Assembly: GCA_902776195.1 (NCBI GenBank)
Contig: CACYPF010000010.1
Span: 1 to 58,161 of the forward strand
Direction: 5' to 3'
Source of the DNA: an uncultured Prevotellaceae bacterium
GTDB taxonomy: Bacteria; Bacteroidota; Bacteroidia; Bacteroidales; Bacteroidaceae
Length of the DNA stretch: 58,161 nt
Shown here: positions 19,380 through 26,222 of the stretch, piece after piece
Layout of the letters: each line of letters starts with the position of its first letter
Numbering within the stretch: the first letter of the stretch is position 1
Notes under the pieces: model-generated
What the model was told of the DNA's origin: nothing
What the model saw: only the letters and a program-made list of their open reading frames with translations
Database searches by the model: none
Program-made: the position numbers and the translations under genes

Positions 19380-19511
19380 TTATAAAGCTTCATCCTCCGG
19401 ACGTTCGGGAAGATGAAGCTTTATCTTTGGAAGATGTTTTTTCTTACGGAGGTAGGCTGCCTTTCGGACTTGGTAATCCTCATAATGCCTTTCGAGGAAA
19501 TTGTCAGCCAT
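19380..19511 (-). CDS. 43-residue highly charged small protein
   Basis: A short gene starting 1 nt after the DUF4270 stop: MADNFLERHYEDYQVRKAAY, then a basic stretch LRKKKHLPKI and an acidic end ERPEDEAL. The start ATG reads from 19511 and the TAA from 19382. It resembles in composition and pattern a family of about 45-residue proteins found widely in Bacteroidota genomes and often mislabelled 'dehydrogenase'; this is from memory and unverified. It has no membrane segment or signal peptide and is probably a helical cytoplasmic or nucleic-acid-associated protein. Unusually, its last 12 codons form the stem-loop of the terminator at 19384-19422. Confidence 0.68.
   Translation of the reverse strand: MADNFLERHYEDYQVRKAAYLRKKKHLPKIKLHLPERPEDEAL
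19384..19422. terminator. Bidirectional terminator between convergent genes
   Basis: AAAGCTTCATC (19384-19394) pairs with GATGAAGCTTT (19412-19422), with further pairing TCC/GGA in the loop region. On the plus strand it follows the helicase stop by 6 nt. On the minus strand it lies inside the 3' end of the 43-residue gene. Confidence 0.8.
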
Positions 19512-19512
19512 A

Positions 19513-20997
19513 CTACTTGTTCTTATTGTATATCACACTAATCTTAATAGGATCTCGCGGGTTGTTAGGGCCACCGACAAGTCGGGAACTGGTTATGGAC
19601 ATCTCGTTATTTACCGCACTAATTGACGACGATGTACTATTGTATGATGTTGATGTCGCAGTTGAAGTCTGTACAGGAATCAGAACTACTTTATTCCAGT
19701 TGGGGTGCTCTGTGGTATAGTTGGCTCCGCCACTCTTCTTCCTATCGTATAATACATTGATTAATGTTGAGATGTTATTGAAGGTGTAAGAGTTATAGGA
19801 TGAGTTTAATGTTGCCAGATAAGAAGTTACATTGTCAGGAATCTGGTGTTTCTCAAAGAAACCAGAAAGACTGTCCTTTGGAACCATCAGAAGTGTAGTG
19901 GGGTCTTGAAGTAATTTCTCTGCCAGATCTGTTTTGTCGTTCATCTTATGGAATACCACTTTCGCTGATGACAAGGTGTCTGTCTCATGATTCAGCTTAA
20001 TGTCGTCAATGGGAAGTGTTACTTCAGTATAGATACCTGCAGGAGTTTTCAAATAAGTACAATCAGTTTCTGAAGCCATCTCTGAGATACGAGTCTCATC
20101 ATTGGTGATATGAGTCGTCTGTAAAACTTCTTCAGTGCTATAGAAAAATGTGTTATCAACATATACCACATCTTTATCATCTTTGTTCACGTGTTTGTAA
20201 TATACACCAATACGAGTAGCCATTATCTCCGACATGACACCTACGCCATCCGTAGTTTTAAAATAAAAACCAGGAAATACATTCTTGTTAAAGGAATATG
20301 AATTCTTGAAATATTCTGGATGCTCGTAGTAAGTACGTAATATATATGTACCAAAGTTATTATATTCTTTATTGTTCTTGTCTTTATATGGCTTGTCTAA
20401 AAGTATTCTGACAGACAGCTCGCTTGAGTTAGCTTTTCTGGTGCTGTCATTATCTTGCATATCAGTAATGCTGTAAACTATATTTTGTTTTAGTCCATTA
20501 GTTCTAATATAACCTTCTGCTTCAGGGTCAAAGTTTGTATAATAGTTCTTTCCTTCCTCAACAGGTCTGTCCAACTCATACATGGTCATTTTCATGGCAG
20601 CCAATGAGTCGCCAACAAACTTATTTAGTAATAGGGTTATGACACATGAATCGGCAATAACTTCATTGTTCTCATCAAGACTGACAATATACTCTTTTGG
20701 GTAGAAAATGCTATCTTTTGCATTCTCCAATATGGCAAACTGCGTCATGTAGTCTGCTGTTATGTATGCGCTGGTCTCCGGGTCTTTGATACGTCCCAAG
20801 TAAGTATAATTACTATGTGATAGTACTGCGTCTATCGCAATGGATTGGGTAGTGACATCAAAAGTGTCAGTCTCAATGGTAAATAGGTCAACGTTACTTG
20901 TCAATGTCTTGCCTATTCCTACAGTATCTTCATCACATGAAGAGATTGTAAGCATCGTAACTGCTACAATCCCTATCAGAAATATTTTTTTCATCAT
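19513..20997 (-). CDS. DUF4270-family lipoprotein
   Basis: A 494-residue cell-surface or periplasmic lipoprotein. The signal peptide ends in the lipobox TISSC (Cys21) and is followed by DEDTVGIG. The mature part matches the DUF4270 pattern known in Bacteroidota: an N-terminal 'DTFDVTTQSIAIDAVLSHSNYTYLGRIKDPETSAYITADYMTQF' block, then long beta-rich sequence. Function is unknown for the family. It is downstream of the GlgA-like gene (42-nt gap) and upstream of the 43-residue gene, so the three probably share a transcript. Base composition is slightly richer in A+T than the flanking helicase gene. Confidence 0.85.
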   Translation of the reverse strand: MMKKIFLIGIVAVTMLTISSCDEDTVGIGKTLTSNVDLFTIETDTFDVTTQSIAIDAVLSHSNYTYLGRIKDPETSAYITADYMTQFAILENAKDSIFYPKEYIVSLDENNEVIADSCVITLLLNKFVGDSLAAMKMTMYELDRPVEEGKNYYTNFDPEAEGYIRTNGLKQNIVYSITDMQDNDSTRKANSSELSVRILLDKPYKDKNNKEYNNFGTYILRTYYEHPEYFKNSYSFNKNVFPGFYFKTTDGVGVMSEIMATRIGVYYKHVNKDDKDVVYVDNTFFYSTEEVLQTTHITNDETRISEMASETDCTYLKTPAGIYTEVTLPIDDIKLNHETDTLSSAKVVFHKMNDKTDLAEKLLQDPTTLLMVPKDSLSGFFEKHQIPDNVTSYLATLNSSYNSYTFNNISTLINVLYDRKKSGGANYTTEHPNWNKVVLIPVQTSTATSTSYNSTSSSISAVNNEMSITSSRLVGGPNNPRDPIKISVIYNKNK

Positions 20998-21039
20998 TGA
21001 AGTATTTAAATCTTAATGATATTATCCTTAAATTATCTA

Positions 21040-21846
21040 TTATTCTGTACAAATCTGGTTATAAAACTCTTCATATGCGGAACCAAAATCATCTCCTGGA
21101 TATGCCAATGTCGGTACATTGTTTGATTGTGCATATTTTAATAAATTCTCATTGACATCTTTGTGTGCTGCAATAACACCGTCACTATAGTCAATGGCAA
21201 GCTTTCCTAATTCCTCAAAGTCAAAATTGTCATTATATTTGTTCAGTAAGTCTGCTTTTGCTTCCCGGAATTCAACACATTTCTTGAAATTATCCCCTAA
21301 GTCAGATTTCAAACTCTTCGTAAAGAGAGAAGTTACAACTTTCACATTGGCAAAAGAAGGCTCCTCATGATAGGCTGTCTTAATATAAAGAGGAACAACG
21401 GCACCCATCCATCCTTGTATATGAATGATATCTGGAACCCAGCGTAGTTTCTTGACAGTTTCAAGAACACCACGTGCAAAGAAAATTGCACGTTCTCCAT
21501 TGTCTGGATAATCCACTCCTTTTTCGTCAACAGTCATTTGACGTTTGGAAAAATAATCTTCATTGTCTATGAAATAGACTTGAATACGAGTCTGTGCAAT
21601 AGATGCTACTTTAATAATAAGGGGATGATCAGTGTCATCAATGATAAGATTCATGCCAGAAAGGCGTATTACCTCATGTAATTGTCCACGACGCTCGTTT
21701 ATTATACCCCATTTGGGCATAAACGTGCGAATTTCATGTCCGTTCTCCTGCATTGTTTGCGGAAGAGCTTTACCCATCAGCGATAGATCACTATCAGGTA
21801 CATAAGGAATAATCTCTTGGTTAATGAACAATATCTTCTTTGCCAT
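21040..21846 (-). CDS. Stand-alone glycogen/starch synthase catalytic N-domain protein (GT5-like)
   Basis: At 268 residues this is only the N-terminal (GT5) Rossmann half of a GlgA-type synthase. It starts MAKKILFINQEIIPYVPDSDLSLMGKALPQTMQENGHEIRTF, where real GlgA has the ADP-glucose-binding KTGGL motif; here the corresponding position reads SDLSLMGKALP, so the KTGG lysine is not seen. 'PDIIHIQGWMGAVVPLYIK' corresponds to GlgA 'PDVVHAHDWHT'. The C-terminal nucleotide-binding half is missing altogether. It is therefore unlikely to make glycogen alone. The start at 21846 was chosen because the frame upstream runs into the -7 box. Confidence 0.8.
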   Translation of the reverse strand: MAKKILFINQEIIPYVPDSDLSLMGKALPQTMQENGHEIRTFMPKWGIINERRGQLHEVIRLSGMNLIIDDTDHPLIIKVASIAQTRIQVYFIDNEDYFSKRQMTVDEKGVDYPDNGERAIFFARGVLETVKKLRWVPDIIHIQGWMGAVVPLYIKTAYHEEPSFANVKVVTSLFTKSLKSDLGDNFKKCVEFREAKADLLNKYNDNFDFEELGKLAIDYSDGVIAAHKDVNENLLKYAQSNNVPTLAYPGDDFGSAYEEFYNQICTE

Positions 21847-21866
21847 GTTGCTTTCTTTAATCAATG

Positions 21867-21874
21867 CAAAGTTA
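21867..21874 (-). promoter_or_regulatory. -7 box for the GlgA-like/DUF4270 operon
   Basis: Read on the minus strand this is TAACTTTG, a perfect TAnnTTTG, about 21 nt upstream of the start codon at 21846. No TTTG is found at the expected 19-21 nt distance. An A/T-rich tract lies there instead. Confidence 0.5.
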
Positions 21875-22019
21875 CGAAAAAAAATTCACAAAAACACATA
21901 TTCGTGCATATTTAAGGATTTTTAGTCTTGAATTTGGCATATTTTCACGATATTTTTTCCTTATTTGCCAAAAATGTTGTTATTTTGCACTCGATTTGCT
22001 TATAACGCATAAGAAAAAG

Positions 22020-22874
22020 ATGAAAGTATTCAATAAAATTGTCGATCTACAGAATCAGCTTTTTGAGGATCGCAAGAAAGGAAAAGAGATTGGTCTTGTG
22101 CCCACTATGGGGGCCTTACATGAAGGACATGCTTCACTGGTAAAACGGAGTGTGAAGGAGAATGGTGTAACAGTAGTTTCCGTCTTTGTTAACCCTACTC
22201 AGTTTAATGACAAGAACGATCTGAAGAACTATCCTCGCACATTAGAGGCAGACTGTGAGTTGTTGGAAAAATGCGGTGCGGATTATGTGCTGGCTCCTTC
22301 TGTGGAGGAGATGTATCCGACACCTGATACCCGTCAGTTTGAGTATCCTCCCGTGTCTACTGTCATGGAGGGTGCACATCGTCCCGGGCATTTCAATGGT
22401 GTCTGTCAGGTCGTTAGCCGTCTGTTCTATATCGTGAAGCCTACACGTGCTTATTTCGGTGAGAAAGACTGGCAGCAGATTGCTGTTGTGAAAGCAATGG
22501 TCCGTCATCTGGGAATAAATGTTCAGATTGTGGAGTGTGATATTATCCGTGATAAGGATGGACTTGCCAAAAGTTCACGCAACACCTTGTTGACAGATGA
22601 GGAAAGAGCCATTGCCCCCACTATCTATAAAGCATTGAAGGATAGTTTGAAATATGCTAAGAGTCACACGGTTAAGGAGACTCACGACAAGGTCGTTAAT
22701 GACATCAACAGTGTGGACGGCTTAGACGTGGAGTATTTCTCAATTGTTGATGGCAATACGTTGCAGGACGTTCAGGATTGGGAGGATTCTCCATACGTTG
22801 TTGGATGTATTACGGTTTATTGTGGTAAGACTCCTATTCGTTTAATTGATCACATTAAGTACAAGGAATCATGA
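22020..22874 (+). CDS. panC: Pantothenate synthetase (pantoate-beta-alanine ligase)
   Basis: Condenses pantoate with beta-alanine using ATP to give pantothenate, the coenzyme A precursor. The HIGH-type nucleotide-binding motif is HEGH (34-37) within [13 protein letters not shown]. 'VFVNPTQF', '[16 protein letters not shown]' and 'YFGEKDWQQ' are family signatures, and the KMSKS-like loop is KSSRNTLL. The ATG at 22020 gives 284 residues, the normal length. It overlaps panD by 4 nt, coupling synthesis of pantothenate with production of its beta-alanine substrate. The upstream region has TTATTTTG (21980-21987), one base from the -7 consensus. Confidence 0.96.
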   Translation: MKVFNKIVDLQNQLFEDRKKGKEIGLVPTMGALHEGHASLVKRSVKENGVTVVSVFVNPTQFNDKNDLKNYPRTLEADCELLEKCGADYVLAPSVEEMYPTPDTRQFEYPPVSTVMEGAHRPGHFNGVCQVVSRLFYIVKPTRAYFGEKDWQQIAVVKAMVRHLGINVQIVECDIIRDKDGLAKSSRNTLLTDEERAIAPTIYKALKDSLKYAKSHTVKETHDKVVNDINSVDGLDVEYFSIVDGNTLQDVQDWEDSPYVVGCITVYCGKTPIRLIDHIKYKES

Positions 22875-23215
22875 TGATAGAAGTGATGAAATCCAAGCTC
22901 CATTGTGTGACGGTTACGGAAGCCAATCTCAATTATATGGGGAGCATCACCATTGACGAGGATTTGATGGATGCTGCTAACCTCATTGCCGGTGAGAAAG
23001 TGCAGGTCGTGGACAATAATAATGGAGAGCGTTTTGAGACCTATATCATCAAGGGCGAGCGGGGCAGTGGTTGTATCTGTCTGAATGGTGCCGCTGCTCG
23101 CAAGGTGTTGCCAGGTGATACCGTTATTATCATCTCCTATGCTTTGATGGATTTTGAGGAGGCTAAGACGTTCCAGCCTACTGTCGTGTTCCCTAAAGCA
23201 GGTAACAGTCTGTAG
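22871..23215 (+). CDS. panD: Aspartate 1-decarboxylase (pyruvoyl enzyme precursor)
   Basis: Makes beta-alanine from aspartate for PanC. It is a 114-residue proenzyme that cleaves itself at Gly24-Ser25 (NYMGSITID), Ser25 becoming the pyruvoyl cofactor. Lys9 and the motif LNGAAAR, which stabilise the active site in the family, are present. The start is at ATGATG overlapping the panC stop, so either 22871 or 22874 could be used. The downstream gap carries the 22-bp repeat array. Confidence 0.96.
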   Translation: MMIEVMKSKLHCVTVTEANLNYMGSITIDEDLMDAANLIAGEKVQVVDNNNGERFETYIIKGERGSGCICLNGAAARKVLPGDTVIIISYALMDFEEAKTFQPTVVFPKAGNSL

Positions 23216-23319
23216 CAGAATAGAAACCTTACTTTCATTGGTCGACTTAGGCTCAGCCGCTCGTTAGGATGCTTTTAACGATTGAAAACCAAGGGACTTC
23301 TCAATGATAACAAAGGCTT

Positions 23320-23423
23320 TAATCGGTTGTCGACTCCAGTCGACAAGGCTGCTGACTCCAGTCGACAAGGCTACTGACTCCAGTCGACAAGGTAGCTGAC
23401 TCTAAGTCAACAGGTAGGCTGAC
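23320..23423 (+). repeat. Four-unit array of a 22-bp palindromic repeat (copy A)
   Basis: After the leader TAATCGGTTG (23320-23329) come units starting at 23332, 23354, 23376 and 23398, each beginning GACTC; the first three are GACTCCAGTCGACAAGG plus a variable 5-mer. The last unit is a variant, GACTCTAAGTCAACAGG, one base longer. Unit 1 is the centre of a 20-bp perfect palindrome, TTGTCGACT/CC/AGTCGACAA. The array lies in the 277-bp gap between convergent panD and the biotin-carrier gene. A degenerate inverted copy of the last unit lies at 23241-23258. Confidence 0.85.
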
Positions 23424-23492
23424 GGGATGTTCTTTTGAAAGAAAAAAGAGGATGCAAACGCATCCTCTTATCTTATTGTCACGTCAAGACGT

Positions 23493-23924
23493 TTACTCAA
23501 TGACAACCAGTGGGTCGTCTTCCATGACGGTCTGACCAGGCTTTACACAGATGGCAGTAATCTTACCGTCTTTCTCAGCCTCGATATTATTAGCCATTTT
23601 CATAGCTTCCAATACAACTACGGTGTCGCCAGCCTTCACCTCGTCGCCTTCATTGACACAAATCTCAGTAATCACACCAGGCAGTGGAGCCTTAACAGCA
23701 TTGTTGCTATTTACTTTGGCAGAAGATCCTGCTTCTGTACTTCCGGTACTTTCCACAGCGACAGGCTTACGTACAACGACCTTTTTCTCCTCTGCTGGCT
23801 CAGGTTCCATTTCAACCTTATACTCCTCACCGTTGACAGTCACGGTTGCAGTGTTCTCTATGATATCACCAATGGCGACTTCATATTTGTTGCCATTGAT
23901 AGTATACTTATACTCTTTCTTCAT
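23493..23924 (-). CDS. Biotin carboxyl carrier protein of a decarboxylase/carboxylase complex
   Basis: The 143-residue biotinyl subunit that carries CO2 between active sites. The C-terminal lipoyl/biotinyl domain (about 75-143) has the biotinylation motif EAMKM with target Lys109. An N-terminal module (1-40, 'YKYTINGNKYEVAIGDI') is typical of the gamma subunit of methylmalonyl-CoA or oxaloacetate decarboxylases. A Pro/Glu/Ala-rich flexible linker spans 40-75. It is the last gene of the mce-mmdA operon. Confidence 0.92.
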   Translation of the reverse strand: MKKEYKYTINGNKYEVAIGDIIENTATVTVNGEEYKVEMEPEPAEEKKVVVRKPVAVESTGSTEAGSSAKVNSNNAVKAPLPGVITEICVNEGDEVKAGDTVVVLEAMKMANNIEAEKDGKITAICVKPGQTVMEDDPLVVIE

Positions 23925-23936
23925 AACGATTTCTTT

Positions 23937-24086
23937 TTATGGATGTTCGGTCATAGTCTGAGCATATCCATTCCATTGAGTATGCTTCTCCAGAATAGTG
24001 ATGATTCCAGGCTCCTTGTCGTGGACATTGTTGCCCTTGAACTCATGAAGAGCCAGAGCTATGGCTGCATAAATTTCGTTCTTCAT
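23937..24086 (-). CDS. 49-residue protein between mmdA and the biotin carrier gene
   Basis: Reads MKNEIYAAIALALHEFKGNN then VHDKEPGIITILEKHTQWNG and ends TMTEHP. The pattern A-IA-AL-E--G--VHD-E-GIITI---W-----M resembles the soluble C-terminal tail of OadG-like subunits of sodium-pump decarboxylases in Bacteroidota. The transmembrane helix that normally precedes this tail is absent. It starts 53 nt after mmdA and ends 12 nt before the carrier gene, which strongly suggests a real small subunit. The likely role is as an assembly or docking piece of the carboxyltransferase complex, by inference from position. Confidence 0.72.
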   Translation of the reverse strand: MKNEIYAAIALALHEFKGNNVHDKEPGIITILEKHTQWNGYAQTMTEHP

Positions 24087-24139
24087 AACTACTTTGTTTA
24101 GAGGGAGTCCTGAATACTACATTCAGAACTCCTATTTAT

Positions 24140-25705
24140 TTACATCGGGATGTTACCATGTTTCTTCGCAGGCAAAGCATCACGCTTGGTGGCAAGCTGC
24201 GCCAGTGCGCGACAGATGCGGAAACGCGTATTGCGTGGTTCTATGACATCGTCGATATAGCCGTACTTGGCTGCTTGATATGGATTGGCAAAGAGTTCGT
24301 TGTACTCTTCCTCTTTCTCTGCGATAAATGCCTTTACATCTTCTCCTGCCTCCTTCTTTGCCTTTGCTTCCTTTGCATAGAGCACTGCAGCGGCACCTGA
24401 GGCACCCATCACAGCAATCTCCGCAGAGGGCCATGCGTAGTTGAGGTCGGTATGCAGCTGCTTAGAACCCATCACAATGTGAGAGCCACCGTATGACTTA
24501 CGCAGGGTAACTGTAATTTTGGGAACGGTAGCTTCTCCGTATGCATACAGCAACTGGGCACCATGCAGGATGACAGCGTTGTACTCCTGACCTGTACCAG
24601 GAAGGAATCCTGGTACGTCAACCAAAGATATAATAGGAATATTGAAGGCATCGCAGAAACGGACGAAACGGGCACCCTTACGAGATGCGTTTACATCAAG
24701 TACACCGGCATAGCAAGAAGGCTGGTTGGCAACGATACCTACGCTCTGACCATTGAAACGGGCAAAACCTACGATGATGTTCTTGGCAAACTTAGGCTGT
24801 ACCTCGAAGAACTCATTATCGTCAACGATGGCACTGATAACCTTATACATGTCATATGCCTCGTTGGGATTCTCAGGAATAATCTCATTCAGGGAATCCT
24901 CCAAGCGGTCGATGGGGTCTGTGCACTGCTTGCGTGGAGCCAGTTCCATGTTGTTAGAAGGAATGTAGCTTAACAGGGTTTTCAGCATCTCCACAGCTTC
25001 TTCCTCAGTTTTAGCAGTAAAGTGAGTGACACCGCTTTTAGAAGCATGAACACTTGCACCACCCAGATGTTCCTGATCGATATCTTCACCAGTAACGGTC
25101 TTTACTACTTTTGGACCTGTCAAGAACATGTATGACGTACCCTCCATCATAAGGGTGAAGTCTGTGAGGGCAGGGGAGTATACAGCTCCACCAGCACATG
25201 GACCGAAGATACCGGAAATCTGGGGTATCACACCAGAAGCGAGGATGTTACGTTCGAAAATTTCAGCATACCCAGCAAGTGCGTTGATTCCTTCCTGAAT
25301 ACGGGCACCGCCAGAGTCGTTAATACCAATAACGGGGGCTCCCATCTTCATTGCCATATCCATCACCTTACAAATCTTTTGGCTCATAGTCTCAGAAAGA
25401 GAACCGGCATGTACGGTGAAATCTTGGGCGAAAATAAAAACCAGACGACCATCAATCGTACCACTACCAGCCACAACACCATCACCAAGGAACTGCTTTT
25501 TCTCCATACCAAAGTTATGGCAACGGTGCTCCTTGAACATGTCGTATTCTTCAAATGAGCCTTTGTCGAGCAACATTTCAATTCGTTCACGTGCTGTGTA
25601 TTTACCTTTGTCATGCTGTTTTTGAATAGCTTTCTCACCACCACCGAGGCGAGCTTGTTCGCGCTTCTCAATCAGCTGCTTGATTTTCTCTAATTGTTTT
25701 GACAT
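24140..25705 (-). CDS. mmdA: Acyl-CoA carboxyltransferase (methylmalonyl-CoA decarboxylase alpha / propionyl-CoA carboxylase beta)
   Basis: A 521-residue biotin-dependent carboxyltransferase that moves CO2 between methylmalonyl-CoA and biotin in succinate-propionate metabolism. It has the crotonase-like double fold of the family. '[19 protein letters not shown]' and '[16 protein letters not shown]' form the N-domain acyl-CoA oxyanion region. '[28 protein letters not shown]' and '[13 protein letters not shown]' form the C-domain. Its neighbours, methylmalonyl-CoA epimerase and a biotin carrier, support methylmalonyl-CoA as substrate. No biotin carboxylase or OadB sodium-pump subunit is nearby, so direction and coupling cannot be decided here. 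Confidence 0.93.
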   Translation of the reverse strand: MSKQLEKIKQLIEKREQARLGGGEKAIQKQHDKGKYTARERIEMLLDKGSFEEYDMFKEHRCHNFGMEKKQFLGDGVVAGSGTIDGRLVFIFAQDFTVHAGSLSETMSQKICKVMDMAMKMGAPVIGINDSGGARIQEGINALAGYAEIFERNILASGVIPQISGIFGPCAGGAVYSPALTDFTLMMEGTSYMFLTGPKVVKTVTGEDIDQEHLGGASVHASKSGVTHFTAKTEEEAVEMLKTLLSYIPSNNMELAPRKQCTDPIDRLEDSLNEIIPENPNEAYDMYKVISAIVDDNEFFEVQPKFAKNIIVGFARFNGQSVGIVANQPSCYAGVLDVNASRKGARFVRFCDAFNIPIISLVDVPGFLPGTGQEYNAVILHGAQLLYAYGEATVPKITVTLRKSYGGSHIVMGSKQLHTDLNYAWPSAEIAVMGASGAAAVLYAKEAKAKKEAGEDVKAFIAEKEEEYNELFANPYQAAKYGYIDDVIEPRNTRFRICRALAQLATKRDALPAKKHGNIPM

Positions 25706-25727
25706 AATTTATTTCTTTTCCTATATA

Positions 25728-26132
25728 TTAATGTTCGCAAAGTTCTGTCAGCACACCTGCTGTTGATTTCGGATGCAGGAAAGCAATGTTCAGGTTCTCT
25801 GCACCTTTACGAGGTTTCTCGTCAATCAGACGAACCCCTTTCTCGCTAACCTCTGCAAGAGCATTAGTTACACCATCCTCAATGCAGAATGCAACATGGT
25901 GCACACCCTTGTTGCCTTTGTCAATCCATTTCTGGATTGTGCTCTCAGGAGACGTAGGCTCCAATAGTTCGAGTTTAACCTCACCACACTTCAAGAAGGC
26001 GGTCTTAACTTTCTGATCCTCTACCGTCTCAACGGCATAACACTTCAAGCCTAAAACATTCTCAAAGAATGGAAGGCTTTCTTCAATGCTCTGGACAGCT
26101 ATGCCCAGATGCTCAATGTGTGAAATTTTCAT
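25728..26132 (-). CDS. mce: Methylmalonyl-CoA epimerase
   Basis: Interconverts (R)- and (S)-methylmalonyl-CoA between the B12-dependent mutase and the carboxyltransferase. It is a VOC/glyoxalase-fold protein of 134 residues, the normal size. Metal-ligand candidates are His8 (IEHLGIAV), the His pair in GVHHVAFCI and the Glu in VKLELLEPT, and the C-terminal 'FLHPKSTAGVLTELCEH' is a family signature. It is the first gene of the operon with mmdA 22 nt downstream. Confidence 0.94.
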   Translation of the reverse strand: MKISHIEHLGIAVQSIEESLPFFENVLGLKCYAVETVEDQKVKTAFLKCGEVKLELLEPTSPESTIQKWIDKGNKGVHHVAFCIEDGVTNALAEVSEKGVRLIDEKPRKGAENLNIAFLHPKSTAGVLTELCEH

Positions 26133-26166
26133 ATTGTAAAAAATTGAGTTTTATCTTACTAAGATG

Positions 26167-26174
26167 CAAAGGTA
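26167..26174 (-). promoter_or_regulatory. -7 box for the mce-mmdA operon
   Basis: The minus strand reads TACCTTTG, a perfect TAnnTTTG, 35 nt upstream of the mce start. No TTTG lies at the usual distance. Confidence 0.5.
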
Positions 26175-26222
26175 CAACTTTTAATTGAAAACAGTGCATC
26201 TGGTGTTGATAATTAACGCTAA

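Noticed and set aside
19427-19720. A plus-strand frame after the helicase gene.
   Set aside because: It lies opposite the DUF4270 and 43-residue genes, has no promoter and encodes no recognisable sequence.
23320-23423. The repeat array taken as a CRISPR array.
   Set aside because: Period 22 bp with 5-bp variable parts leaves no room for spacers, and no cas genes are near.
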